A DNA stretch of 64,000 nucleotides from Synchiropus splendidus (taxonomy: Eukaryota > Chordata > Actinopteri > Syngnathiformes > Callionymidae), in NCBI RefSeq assembly GCF_027744825.2, contig NC_071348.1:19687563-19751562 (forward strand). Reading direction: 5' to 3'. Below, piece after piece: positions 48,081-60,877 of this stretch. The position numbers and the translations under genes were made by a program. Every line of letters begins with the position of its first letter. Position 1 is the first letter of the stretch. Under the pieces are notes generated by a model, which saw nothing but the letters and a program-made list of their open reading frames with translations, was not told the DNA's origin and made no database searches.

Positions 48081-51000
48081 GTGGGTTCCGGAACGCCAAA
48101 CGTAAAAATGTTGATAACTTTGGAAAAACATTTCAGACAGCTTAGATTTGATGTGCAACTACTAGAAAGACCCTTTCTGCTGTAGTGGGAAGTGAAAATT
48201 TCATGTTCTGAAGATTCCCTGCAAAGTTATGGCACAATGCAGAAAACGCGTTTTCAGCCTGAGATAAGGTCGATTCAGGAACACCAAACATAAAAATGTT
48301 GAAAACTTTCGAAAAACACTTCAGACAGCTTAGATTTGATGTGCAACTACTAGAAAGACCCTTTCTGCTATAGTGGAACGTTAAAATTTCATGTTCGGAA
48401 TCTTGCATGCAAAGTTATGGCACAATGCAGACTACGCGTTTTCAGCACGAGATAATGTCGATTCTGGAACGCCAAACATAAAAATGTTGATAACTTTGGA
48501 AAAACGCTTCAGACAGCTTAGATTTGATGTGCAACTACTAGAAAGACCCTTTCTGCTATAGTATGAGGTGAAAATTTCATGTTCTGAAGCTTCCCTGCAA
48601 AGTTATGGCACAATGCAGAAAACCTCTTTTCAGCCTGAGATGAGGTGGGTTCCAGAACGCCAAACATAAATATGTTGATAACTTTGGAAAAACACTTCAG
48701 ACAGCTTAGATTTGATGTGAAACTACTAGAAAGACCCTTTCTGCTATAGTGGGAGGTGACAATTTCATGTCCTGAAGCTTCCCTGCAAAGTTATGGCACA
48801 ATGCAGAAAACGCGTTTTCAGCCTGAGATAAGGTTGATTCTGGAACGATAAACATAAAAATGTTCATAACTTTGGAAAAACACTTCAGACAGCTTACATT
48901 TGATGTGCAACTTCTAGAAAGGCCTTTTCTGCTATAGTGGGAGGTGAAAATTTCATGTTCTGAAGCTTCCCTGAAAAGTTATGGCAAATGAGTAAAACGC
49001 GTTTTCAGCCTGAGATAAGGTCGATTCCGGAATGCCAAACAAAAAAATGTTGATAACTTTGGAAAAACACTTCAGACAGCTTAGATTTTATGTGAAACTA
49101 CTAGAAAGACCCTTTCTGCTATAGTGGGAGGTGACAATTTCATGTCCTGAAGCTTCCCTGCAAAGTTATGGCACAATGCAGAAAACGCGTTTTCAGCCTG
49201 AGATAAGGTCGATTCCGGAACGCCAAACATAAAAATGTTGATAACTTTGGAAAAACACATCAGACAGCTTAGATTTGATGTGCAACTACTAGAAAGACCC
49301 TTTCTGCTATAGTGGGAGGTTAAAATTTCATGTTTGGAAGCTTCCATGCAAAGTTATGGCACAATGCAGACAACTCGTTTTCAGCCTGAGATAAGATCGA
49401 TTCTGGAACGCCATACATAAAATGTTGATAACTTTGGAAAAACACTTCAGACAGCTTAGATTTGATGTGCAACTACTAGAAAAACCCTTTCTGCTATAGT
49501 GGGAGGTGAACATTTCATGTTCTGAAGCGTCCCTGCAAAGTTATGGCACAATGCAGAAAACGCGTTTTCAGCTTGAGATAAGGTGGGTTCCGGAACGCCA
49601 AAGATAAAAATGTTGATAACTTTCGAAAAACACTTCAGTCAGCTTAGATTTGATGTGCATCTACTAGAAAGACCCTTTCTGCTATATTGGGAGGTCAAAA
49701 TTCCATGTTCTGAAGCTTCCCTGCAAAGTTATGGGACAATGCAGAAAACGATTTTTCATCCCGAGATAAGGTCGATTCCGGAACGCCAAACATAAAAATG
49801 TTGATAACTTTCGAAAAACACTTCAGACAGCTTAGATTTGATGTGCAACTACTAGAAAGACCTTTTCTGCTGTAGTGGGAGGCGAAAATTTCATGTTCTG
49901 AAGATTCCCTGCAAAGTTATGGCACGATGTAGAAAACGCGTTTTCAGCCTGAGATAAGGTGGGTTCCGGAACGCAAAACATAAAAATGTTGATAACTTTG
50001 GAAAAACATTCCAGACAGCTTAGATTTGATCTGCAACTACTAGAAAGACCCTTTCTGCTATAGTGGGAGGTTAAAATATCATCTTCTTAAACTTCCCTGG
50101 AAAGTTATGGCACAATGCAGAAAAAGCGTTTTCAGCCTGAGATAAGGTCGATTCCGGAACGCCAAACATAAAAATGTTGATAACTCAGGAAAAACTCTAC
50201 AGACAGCTTAGATTTGATGTGCAACTACTAGAAAAACCCTCTCTGCTCTAGTGGGAGGTGAAAATTTCATGTTCTGAAGCTTCCCTGCAAAGTTATGGCA
50301 CAATGAAGAAAACCCGTTTTCAGCCTGAGATAAGGTGGGTACCAGAACGCCAAACATAAAAATGTTGATAACTTTGGAAATACACTTCAGACAGCTTAGA
50401 TTTGATGTGCAACTACTAGAAATACCCTTTCTGCTGTAGTGGGAGGAGAAAATTTCATGTTCTGAAGTCTCCCTGCAAAGTTATGGCACAATGCAGAAAA
50501 CGCGTTTTCAGCCTGAGATAAGGTGGGTTCCAGAACGCCAAACATAAGAATGTTGATAACTTTGGAAAAACACTTCAGACAGCTTAGATTTGATGTACAA
50601 ATAGTAGAAAGACCCTATCTGCTATAGTGGGAGGCGAAATATTTCATGTTCTGAAGCTTCCCTGAAAAGTTATGGCACAATGCAGAAAACGCGTTTTCAG
50701 TGTGAGATAAGGTGGGTTTCAGAACGCCAAACATAAAAATGTTGAGAACTTTGGAAAAACACTTCAGACAGCTTAGATTTGATGTGCAACTACTAGAAAG
50801 ACCCTTTCTGCTATAGTGGGAGCTGAAAATTTCATGTTCTGAAGCTTCCCTGCAAAGTTAAGGAACAATGCAGAAAACGCGTTTTCAGCCTGACATAAGG
50901 TGGGTTCCGGAACGCCAAACATAAAAATGTTGATAACTTTGGAAAAACACCTCAGACAGCTTAGATTTGATGTGCAACTACTGGAAAGACCCTTTCTGCT

Positions 51001-53000
51001 ACAGTGGGAGGTTAAAATGTCATGTTCTGAAGCTTCCCTGCAAAGTTATGGCACAATGGAGAAAAGGCGTTTTCAGCTTGAGATAAGGTGGGTTCCGGAA
51101 CGCCAAACATAAAAATGTTGATAACTTTCGAAAAACTCTTACGACAGCTTAGATTTGATGTGCAACTACTAGAAAAACCCTTTCTGCTATAGTGGGAGGT
51201 GAAAATTTCATTTTCTGGAACTTCCCTGCAAAGTTATGGCACAATGCGTAAAACGCGTCTTCAGCCTGAGATAAGCTCGATTCCGGAACGCCAAACATGA
51301 AAATGTTGATAACTTTCGAAAAACACTTCAGACAGCTTAGATTTGATGTGCAACTACTAGAAAGAGCCTTTCTGCTACAGTGGGTGGTTAAAATTTCATG
51401 TTCTGAAGCTTCCCTGCAAAGTTATGGCACAATGCAGAAAACGCGTTTTCAGCCTGAGATAAGGTGGGTTCCGGAACGCCAAAGTTGATAACTTTGGAAA
51501 AAACATTTCAGACAGCTTAGATTTGATGTGCAACTACTAGAAAGACCCTTTCTGCTAAAGTGGGAGGTGAAAATTTCATGTTCTGATGATTCCCAGCAAA
51601 GTTATGGCATAAATCAGAAAACGCGTTTTCAGCCAGAGATAAGGTGGGTTCAGGAACGCCAAACATAAAAATGTTGATAACTTTGGAAAAACACTTCAGA
51701 CAGCTTAGATTTGATGTGTAACTACTAAAAAGACCCTTTCTGCTATAGTGGGAGGTGAAACTTGTATGTTCTGAAGCTTTCCTTCAAAGTTATGGCACAA
51801 TGCAGAAAACGCGTTTTCAGCCTGAGACAAGGTGGGTTCCGGAACGCCAAACATAAAAATGTTGATAACTTTCGAAAAACACTTCAGACAGATTAGATTT
51901 TATGTGCAACTATTAGAAAGACCCTTTCTGCTATAGTGGGAGGTGAAACTTTCATGTTGTGAAGCTTCCCTTCACAGTTATGGCACAATGCAGAAAACGC
52001 GTTTTCAGCCTGAGAAAAGGTGGGTTCCGGAACGCCAAACATAAAAATGTTGATAGCTTTCTAAAAACACTTCAGACAGCTTAGATTTGATGTGCAACGA
52101 CTACAAAGACCCTGTCTGTTATAGTGGGAGTTGAAAATTTCATGTTCTGAAGCTTCCCTGCAAAGTTAAGGAACAATGCAGAAAACGCGTTTTCAGCCTG
52201 ACATAAGGTGGGTTCCGGAACGCCACACGTAAAAATGTTGATAACTTTGGAAAAAATATTTCAGACAGCTTAGATTTGATGTGCAACTACTAGATAGACC
52301 CTTTCTGCTATAGTGGGAAATGAAAATTTCATGTTCTGAAGCTTCCCTGCAAAGTTATGGGACAATGCAGAAAACGCGTTTTCAGCCTGAGATAAGGTGG
52401 GTTCCGGAACGCCAATCATAAAAATGTTGATAACGTTGGAAAAAACATATCAGACAGCTTAGATTTGATGTGCAACTACTAGAAAGACCCTTTCTGCGAA
52501 AGTGGGAGGTGAAACTTTCATGTTCTGAAGCTTTCCTTCAAAGTTATGGCACAATGCAGAAAACGCGTTTTCAGCCTGAGACAAGGTGGGTTCCGGAACG
52601 CCAAACATAAAAAAGTTGATTACTTTCAAAAAACACTTCAGACAGCTTAGATTTGATGCGCAACTACTAGAAAGACCTTTTCTGCTATAGTGGGAGGTGA
52701 AAATTTCATGATCTGAAGCTTCCCTGCAAAGTTAATGCACAATGCAGAAAACACGTTTACAGCATGAGATAAGGTGGCTTCCGGAACGCCAAACACAAAA
52801 ATGTTGATATCTTTGGAAAAACACTTCAGACAGCTTAGATTTGATGTGTAACTACTAGAAAGACCCTTTCTGCTTTAGACGGAGGTGAAAATTTCATGTT
52901 CTGAAGCTTCCCTGCAAAGTTATGGGACAATGCAGAAAACGATTTTTCATCCTGAGATAAGGTCGATTCCGGAACGCCAAACATAAAAATGTTGATAACT
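48081..53000 (+). repeat. Mixed satellite with long-range relatives
   Basis: Units at 48,700-48,950 (GGAACGATAAACATAAAAATG, CAACTTCTAGAAAG) match those at 35,160-35,420 and 44,120-44,250. Units at 51,200-52,300 (CTTTCCTTCAAAG, GCATAAATCAG) match 31,980-32,700. At 51,481 a 9-bp deletion removes CATAAAAAT. Confidence 0.78.
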
Positions 53001-56000
53001 TTCGAAAAACACTTCGGACAGCTTAGATCTGATGTGCAACTGCTAGAAAGACCCTTTCTGCTATAGTGGGAGGTGAACATTTCATGTTCTGAAGCTTCCC
53101 TGAGAAGTTATGGCACAATGCAGAAAACGCGTTTTCAGCCTGAGATAAGGTGGGTTCCGGAACGCCAACCGTAAAAATGTTGATAACTTTGGAAAAACTC
53201 TTCAGACAGTTTAGATTTGATGTGCAACTACTAGAAAGACCTTTTCTGCTATAGTGGGAGGTGAACATTTCATGTTCTGAAGCTTCCGTGCAAAGTTATG
53301 GCACATTGCGTAAAACGCGTTTTCAGCCTGAGATAAGGTCGAATCCGCAACGCCATACATAAAAATGTTGATAACTTTGGAAAAACACTTCAGACAGCTT
53401 CGATTTGATGTGCAACTACTAGAAAGACCCATTCTGCTATAGTGGGAGGTGAAACTTTCATGTTTTGATGCTTTCCTTCAAAGTTATGGCACAATGCAGA
53501 AAATGCATTTTCAGCCTGAGATAAGGTGGGTTCCGGGACGCCAAACATAAAAATGTTGATAACTTTGGAAAAACACTTCAGACATCTTAGATTTGATGTG
53601 CAACTACTAGAAAGACCCTTTCTGCTATAGTGGGAGGTGAAAATTTCATGTTCTGATGTTTCCCTGCAAAGTTAAGGAACAATGCAGAAAACGCGTTTTC
53701 AGCCTGAGATAAGGTGGGTTCCGGAAAGCCAAACATAAAAATGTTGATAACTTAGGAAAACCACTTCAGACAGCTTAGATTTGATGTGCACCTACAAGAA
53801 AGACCCTTTATGCTGTTGTGGGAGGTTAAAATTTCATGTTCTGAAGATTCTCAGCAAAGTTATGGCATAAAGCAGAAAACGCGTTTTCATCCAGAGATAA
53901 GGTGGGTTCCGGAACGCCAAACATAAAAATGTTGATAACTTTGGAAAAACACTTCAGACAGCTTAGATTTGATGTGTAACTACTAGAAAGACCCTTTCTG
54001 CTATAGTGGGAGATGAAACTTTCATGTTCTGAAGCTTTCCATCAAAGTTATGGCACAATGCAGAAAACGCGTTTTCAGCTTGAGATAAGGTCGATTCCGG
54101 AACGCGAAACATAAAAATGTTGATACCTTTCGAAAAACACTTCAGACAGCTTAGATTTGATGCGCAACTACCAGAAAGACCCTTTCTGCTATAGTGGGAG
54201 GTGAAAATTTCATGATCTGAATCTTCCCTGCAAAGTTAATGCACAATGCAGAAAACGCGTTTACAGCATGAGATAAGGTGGGTTCCGGAACGCCAAACAT
54301 AAAAATGTTGATAACTTTGGAAAAACACTTCAGACAGCTTAGATTTGATGCGCAACTACTAGAAAGACCCTTTCTGCTATAGTGGGAGGTGAACATTTCA
54401 TGTTCTGAAGCTTCCCTGAGAAGTTATGGCACAATGCAGAAAACGCGTTTTCAGCCTGAGATAAGGTGGGTTCCGAAACGCCAAACGTAAAAATGTTTAT
54501 CACTTTGGAACAACACTTCAGACAGCTTAGATTTGATGTGCAACTACTAGAAAGACCCTTTCTGCCATAGTGGGAGGTAAAGATTTCATGTTCGGAAGCT
54601 TCCATGCAAAGTTATGGCACAATGCAGACAACGCGTTTTCAGCCTGAGATAAGGTCGATTCTGGAACGCAAAACATAAAAATGTTGATAACTTTGGAAAA
54701 ACACTTCAGACAGCTTAGATTTGATGCGCAACTAATAGAAAGACCCTTTCTGCTATAGTGGGAGGTGAACATTTCATGTTCTGATGTTTCCCTGCAAAGT
54801 TAAGGAACAATGCAGAAAACGCGTTTTCAGCCTGAGATAAGGTGGGTTCCGGAACGCCAAACATAAAAATGTTGATAACTTAGGAAAAACACTTCAGACA
54901 GCTTAGATTTGATGTGCAACTACTAGAAAGACCCTTTCTGTTATAGCGTTAGGTCAAAATTTCGTGTTCTGAAGCTTCCCTGGAATGTTATGGGACAATG
55001 CGGAAAACAATTTTTCATCCTGAGATAAGGTCGATTCTGTAACGCCAAACATAAAAATATTGACAACTTTGGAAAAAACATTTCAGACAGCTTATATTTG
55101 ATGTGCAACTACTAGAAAGACCCTTTCTGCCACAGTGGGCGCTCACAATTTCATGTTCTGAAGCTTCCCTGGAAAGTTATGGGACAATGCGTAAAACGCG
55201 TTTTCAGCCTGAGATAAGGTCGATTCCGGAACGCCAAACATAAAAATGTTGACAACTTTCGAAAAACACTTCAGACAGCTTAGATTTGATGTGCAACTAC
55301 AAGAAAGACCCTTTCCGCTATAGTGGGAGGTGAAAATTTCATTTTCTGAATCTTATCTGAGAATTTATGGCACAATGCCCAAAACGCGTTTTCAGCCTGA
55401 GATAAGGTGGGTTCCGGAACGCCAAACGTAAAAATATTGATAACTTTGGAAAAAACATTTCAGACAGCTTATATTTGATGTGCAACTACTAGAAAGACCC
55501 TTTCTGCCACAGTGGGCGGTCAAAATTTCATGTTCTGAAGCTTCCCTGGAAAGTTATGGGACAATGCCTAAAACCGTTTTCAGCCTGAGATAAGGTCGAT
55601 TCCGGAACGCCAAACATAAAAATGTTGACAACTTTCGAAAAACACTTCAGACAGCTTAGATTTGATGTGCAACTACTAGAAATACCCTTTCTGCTATAGT
55701 GGGAGGTGAAAATTTCATGTTCTGAAGCTTCCCTGCAAAGTTATGGCACAATGCAGAAAACGCGTTTTCAGCCTGAGATAAGGTGGGTTCTGGAACGCCA
55801 AACATAAAAATGTTGATAACTTTCGAAAATCACTTCAGACAGCTTAGATTTGATGTGCAACTACTAGAAAAACCCTTTCTGCTATAGTGGGAGGTGAAAA
55901 TTTCATTTTCTGGAACTTCCCTGCTAAGTTATGGCACAATGCGTAAAACGAGTCTTCAGCCTGGGATAAGGTGGGTTCCGGAACGCCAAACATAAAAATG

Positions 56001-57304
56001 TTGATAACTTTGGAAAAACACTTCAGACAGCTTATATTTGATGTGTAACTACTAGAAAGAGCCTTTCTGCTACAGTGGGTGGTTAAAATTTCATGTTCTG
56101 AAGCTTCCCTGCAAAGTTATGGCACAATGCAGAAAACGCGTTTTCAGCCTGAGATAAGATGGGTTCCGGAGCGCCAAACATGAAAATGTTGATAACTTTG
56201 GAAAAAACATTTCAGACAGCTTAGATATGATGTGCAACTACTAGAAAAACCCTTTCTGCTATAGTGGGAGGTGAAAATTTCATTTTCTGGAACTTCCCTG
56301 CAAAGTTATGGCACAATGCGTAAAACGCGTCTTCAGCCTGAGATTAGCTCGATTCCGGAACGCCAAACATGAAAATGTTGATAACTTTCGAAAAACACTT
56401 CAGACAGCTTAGATTTGATGTGCAACTACTAGAAAGATCCTTTCTGCTATAGAGGGAGGTGAAAATTACATTTTCTGAAGCTTCCCAGCAAAGTTATGGC
56501 ACAATGCGTAAAACGCGTTTTCATCCAGAGATAAGGTCGATTCCAGAACGCCAAACATAAAAATGTTGATAACTTTGGAAAAACACTTCAGACAGCTAAG
56601 ATTTGATGTGCAACTACTAGAAAAACCCTTTCTGCTATAGTGGGAGGTGAAAATTTCATGTTCTGAAGCTTCCCTGAAAGTTATGGGACAATGCGTAAAA
56701 CGCGTTTTCAGCCTGAGATAAGGTCGATTCCGGAACGCCAAACATAAAAATGTTGACAACTTTGGAAAAACACTTCAGACAGCTTAGATTTGATGTGCAA
56801 CTACTAGAAAGAACCTTTCTGCTATAGTGGGAGGTGAAAATTTCATGTTCTGAAGCTTCCCTGCAAAGTTATGGCACAATGCAGAAAACGCGTTTTCAGC
56901 CTGAGATAAGGTGGGTTCAGGAACGCCAAACATAAAAATGTTGATAACTTTCGAAAAACATTTCAGACAGCTTAGATTTGATGTGCAACTACTAGAAAGA
57001 CCCTTTCTGCTATAGTGGGAGGGGGAAATTTCATTTTCTGAAGCTTCCCTCCAAAGTTATGGCACAATGCGTAAAACGCGTTTTCAGGTTGAGATAAGGT
57101 CGATTCTGGAACGCCAAACATAAAAATGTTGATAACTTTGGAAAAACACTTCAGACAGCTTCGATTTGATGTGCAACTACGAGAAAGACCCTTTCTGCGA
57201 TAGTGGGAGGTGAACATTTCATGTTCTGAAGCTTCCCTGAGAAGTTATGGCACAATGCAGAAAACGCGTTTTCAGCCTGAGATAAGGTGGGTTCCGAAAC
57301 GCCA
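53001..57304 (+). repeat. Satellite leading into the right-hand higher-order array
   Basis: Contains CTCACAATTTC/GTCAAAATTTC pairs (55,140; 55,510) repeated at about two monomers and TTCTGGAACTTCCCTGC units (55,911; 56,286) that match 33,735 and 51,214. There is no gap in the tandem register. Confidence 0.78.
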
Positions 57305-58245
57305 AACGTAAAAATGTTGATCACTTTGGAACAACACTTCAGACAGCTTAGATTTGATGTGCAACTACTAGAAAGAGCCTTTCTGTTATAGTGGAAGGTC
57401 GAAATTTCATGTTCTGAAGTTTCCCTGGAAAGTCATGGGACAATGCAGAAAACGATTTTTCATCCTGAGATAAGGTCGATTCCGGAACACCAAACATAAA
57501 AATGTTGATAACTTTCGAAAAACACTTCGGACAGCTTAGATCTGATGTGCAACTACTAGAAAGACCCTTTCTTCTATCGTGGGAGGTGAACATTTCATGT
57601 TCTGAAGCTTCCCTGAGAAGTTATGGCACAATGCAGAAAATGCGTTTTCAGCCTGAGATAAGGTTATTTCCGGAACGCCAAACATAAAAATGTTGATAAC
57701 TTTGGAAAAACACTTCAAACAGGTTAGATTTGATGTGCAACTACTAGAAAAACCCTTTCTGCGATAGGGGGGAGGTGAAAATTTCATTTTCTGAAGCTAC
57801 CCTGCAAAGTTATGGCACAAAGCGTAAAAAGCGTTTTCAGTCTAAGATAAGGTCGATTCCGGAACGCCAAACATAAAAATGTTGATAACTTTGGAAAAAC
57901 ACTTCAAACAGCTTAGATTTGATGTGCAACTACTAGAAAGACCCTTTCTGCTATAGTGGGAGGTGAAAATTTCATTTTCTGAAGGTTCCCTGCAAAGATA
58001 TGGCACAATGCAGAAAACGCGTTTTCAGCCCGAGATAAGGCGGGTTCCGGAACGCCAAACATAAAAATGTTGATAACTTTGGAAAAACACTTCAGACAGC
58101 TTCGATTTGATGTGCAACTACGAGAAAGACCCTTTCTGCGATAGTGGGAGGTGAACATTTCATGTTCTGAAGCTTCCCTGAGAAGTTATGGCACAGTGCA
58201 GAAAACGCGTTTTCAGCCTGAGATAAGGTGGGTTCCGAAACGCCA

Positions 58246-58997
58246 AACGTAAAAATGTTGATCACTTTGGAACAACACTTCAGACAGCTTAGATTTGATG
58301 TGCAACTACTAGAAAGACCCTTTCTGTTATAGTGGGAGGTGAAAATTTCATGTTCTGAAGCGTCCCTGCAAAGTTATGGCACAATGTGTAAAACGTGTTT
58401 TCAGCCTGAGATAAGGTCGATTCCGGAACGCCAAACGTAAAAATGTTGATAACTTTGGAACAACACTTCAGACAGCTTAGATTTGATGTGCAACTACTAG
58501 AAAGACCCTTTCTGCAATAGTGGGAGGTGGAAATTTCATTTTCTGAAGCTTCCCTGCAAAGTTATGGCACAATGCGTAAAACGCGTTTTCAGCCTGAGAT
58601 AAGGTCGATTCTGGAACGCCAAACATAAAAATGTTGATAACTTTGGAAAAACACTTCAGACAGCTTAGATTTGATGTGCAACTACTAGAAAGACCCTTTC
58701 TGCTATAGTGGGAGGTGAACATTTCATGTTCTGAAGCTTCCCTGCAAAGTTATGGCACAATGCGTAAAACGCGTTTTCAGCCTGAGATAAGGTCGATTCC
58801 GGAACGCCATACATAAAAATGTTGATAACTTTGGAAAAACACTTCAGACAGCTTCGATTTGATGTGCAACTACTAGAAAGACCCTTTCTGCTATAGTGGG
58901 AGGTGAACATTTCATGTTCTGAAGCTTCCCTGAGAAGTTATGGCACAGTGCAGAAAACGCGTTTTCAGCCTGAGATAAGGTGGGTTCCGAAACGCCA
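58246..58997 (+). repeat. 752-bp 4-monomer unit, copy 1
   Basis: Monomer order: GATCACTTTGGAACAAC type after GGGTTCCGAAACG; GATAACTTTGGAACAAC type after GTCGATTCCGG; a unit after GTCGATTCTGG; and a unit opening with TACAT. One GGGTTCC-type junction is followed by three CGATT-type junctions. Confidence 0.9.
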
Positions 58998-59749
58998 AGC
59001 GTAAAAATGTTGATCACTTTGGAACAACACTTCAGACAGCTTAGATTTGATGTGCAACTACTAGAAAGACCCTTTCTGTTATAGTGGGAGGTGAAAATTT
59101 CATGTTCTGAAGCGTCCCTGCAAAGTTATGGCACAATGCGTAAAACGTGTTTTCAGCCTGAGATAAGGTCGATTCCGGAACGCCAAACGTAAAAATGTTG
59201 ATAACTTTGGAACAACACTTCAGACAGCTTAGATTTGATGTGCAACTACTAGAAAGACCCTTTCTGCTATAGTGGGAGGTGGAAATTTCATTTTCTGAAA
59301 CTTCCCTGCAAAGTTATGGCACAATGCGTAAAACGCGTTTTCAGCCTGAGATAAGGTCGATTCTGGAACGCCAAACATAAAAATGTTGATAACTTTGGAA
59401 AAACACTTCAGACAGCTTAGATTTGATGTGCAACTACTAGAAAGACCCTTTCTGCTATAGTGGGAGGTGAACATTTCATGTTCTGAAGCTTCCCTGCAAA
59501 GTTATGGCACAATGCGTAAAACGCGTTTTCAGCCTGAGATAAGGTCGATTCCGGAACGCCATACATAAAAATGTTGATAACTTTGGAAAAACACTTTAGA
59601 CAACTTCGATTTGATGTGCAACTACTAGAAAGACCCTTTCTGCTATAGTGGGAGGTGAACATTTCATGTTCTGAAGCTTCCCTGAGAAGTTATGGCACAA
59701 TGCAGAAAACGCGTTTTCAGCCAGAGATGAGGTCGATTCTGGAACGCCA
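58998..59749 (+). repeat. 752-bp 4-monomer unit, copy 2 (tandem)
   Basis: Directly follows copy 1 with the same four-unit order. Its last unit is followed by a different monomer (GAAACACCC type at 59,750), which ends the run. Confidence 0.9.
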
Positions 59750-60877
59750 AACATAAAAATGTTGATAACTTTGGAAAAACACTTCAGACAGCTTAGATTT
59801 GATGTGCAACTACTAGAAACACCCTTTCTGCTATAGTGGGAGGTGAAAATTTCATGTTCTGAAGCTTCCTCACAAAGTTATGGCACAATGCAGAAAATGC
59901 GTTTTCAGCCTGAGATAAGGTTGATTCCGGAACGCCAAACATAAAAATGTTGATAACTTTGGAAAAACACTTCAGACAGCTTAGATTTGATGTGCAACTG
60001 CTAGAAAAACCCTTTCTGCTATAGTGGGAGGTGAAATTTTCATTTTCTGAAGCTTCCCTGCAAAGTTATGGCACAATGCAGAAAACGCGTTTTCAGCCTG
60101 AGATAAGGTGGGTTCCGAAATGCAAAATGTAAAAATGTTGATCACTTTGGAAAAACACTTCAGACAGCTTAGATTTGATGTGCAACTACTAGAAGGACCC
60201 TTTCTGCTATAGTGGGAGGTTAAAATTTCATTTTCTGAAGCTTCCCTGCAAAGATATGGCACAATGCAGAAAACGCGTTTTCAGCCTGAGATAAGGTGGG
60301 TTCCGAAATGCAAAACGTAAAAATGTTTATCACTTTGGAAAAACACTTCAGACAGCTTAGATTTGATGTGCAACTACTAGAAGGACCCTTTCTGCTATAG
60401 TGGGAGGTTAAAATTTCATGTTCTGAAGCTTCCCTGCAAAGATATGGCACAATGAAGAAAACGCGTTTTCAGCCTGAGATAAGGTGGGTTCCGGAACGCC
60501 AAACATAAAAATGTTGATAACTTTGGAAAAACACTTCAAACAGCTTAGATTTGATGTGCAACTACTAGAAAAACCCTTTCTGCTATAGTGGGAGGTGAAA
60601 ATTTCATTTTCTGAAGCTTCCCTGCAAAGATATGGCACAATGCAGAAAACGCGTTTTCAGCCTGAGATAAGGCTTGTTCCGGAACGCCAAACATAAAAAT
60701 GTTGATAACTTTGGAAAAACACTTCAGACAGCTTCGATTTGATGTGCAACTACGAGAAAGACCCTTTCTGCGATAGTGGGAGGTGAACATTTCATGTTCT
60801 GAAGCTTCCCTGAGAAGTTATGGCACAATGCAGAAAACGCGTTTTCAGCCTGAGATAAGGTGGGTTCCGAAACGCCA

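Larger units (their letters stand above)
57305..60877 (+). repeat. 19-monomer (3,573-bp) super-repeat, copy 1
   Basis: Begins with a unit carrying TTGATCACTTTGGAACAAC. The same ordered series (CGATTTTTCATCC, GATAGGGGGGAGG, GATCAC, 4-mers) restarts at 60,878. It contains two tandem 752-bp units. Confidence 0.87.

Noticed and set aside
51475..51500. Possible insertion breakpoint at CGCCAAAGTTGATAAC
   Set aside because: It is a simple 9-bp deletion of CATAAAAAT; satellite continues normally on both sides.
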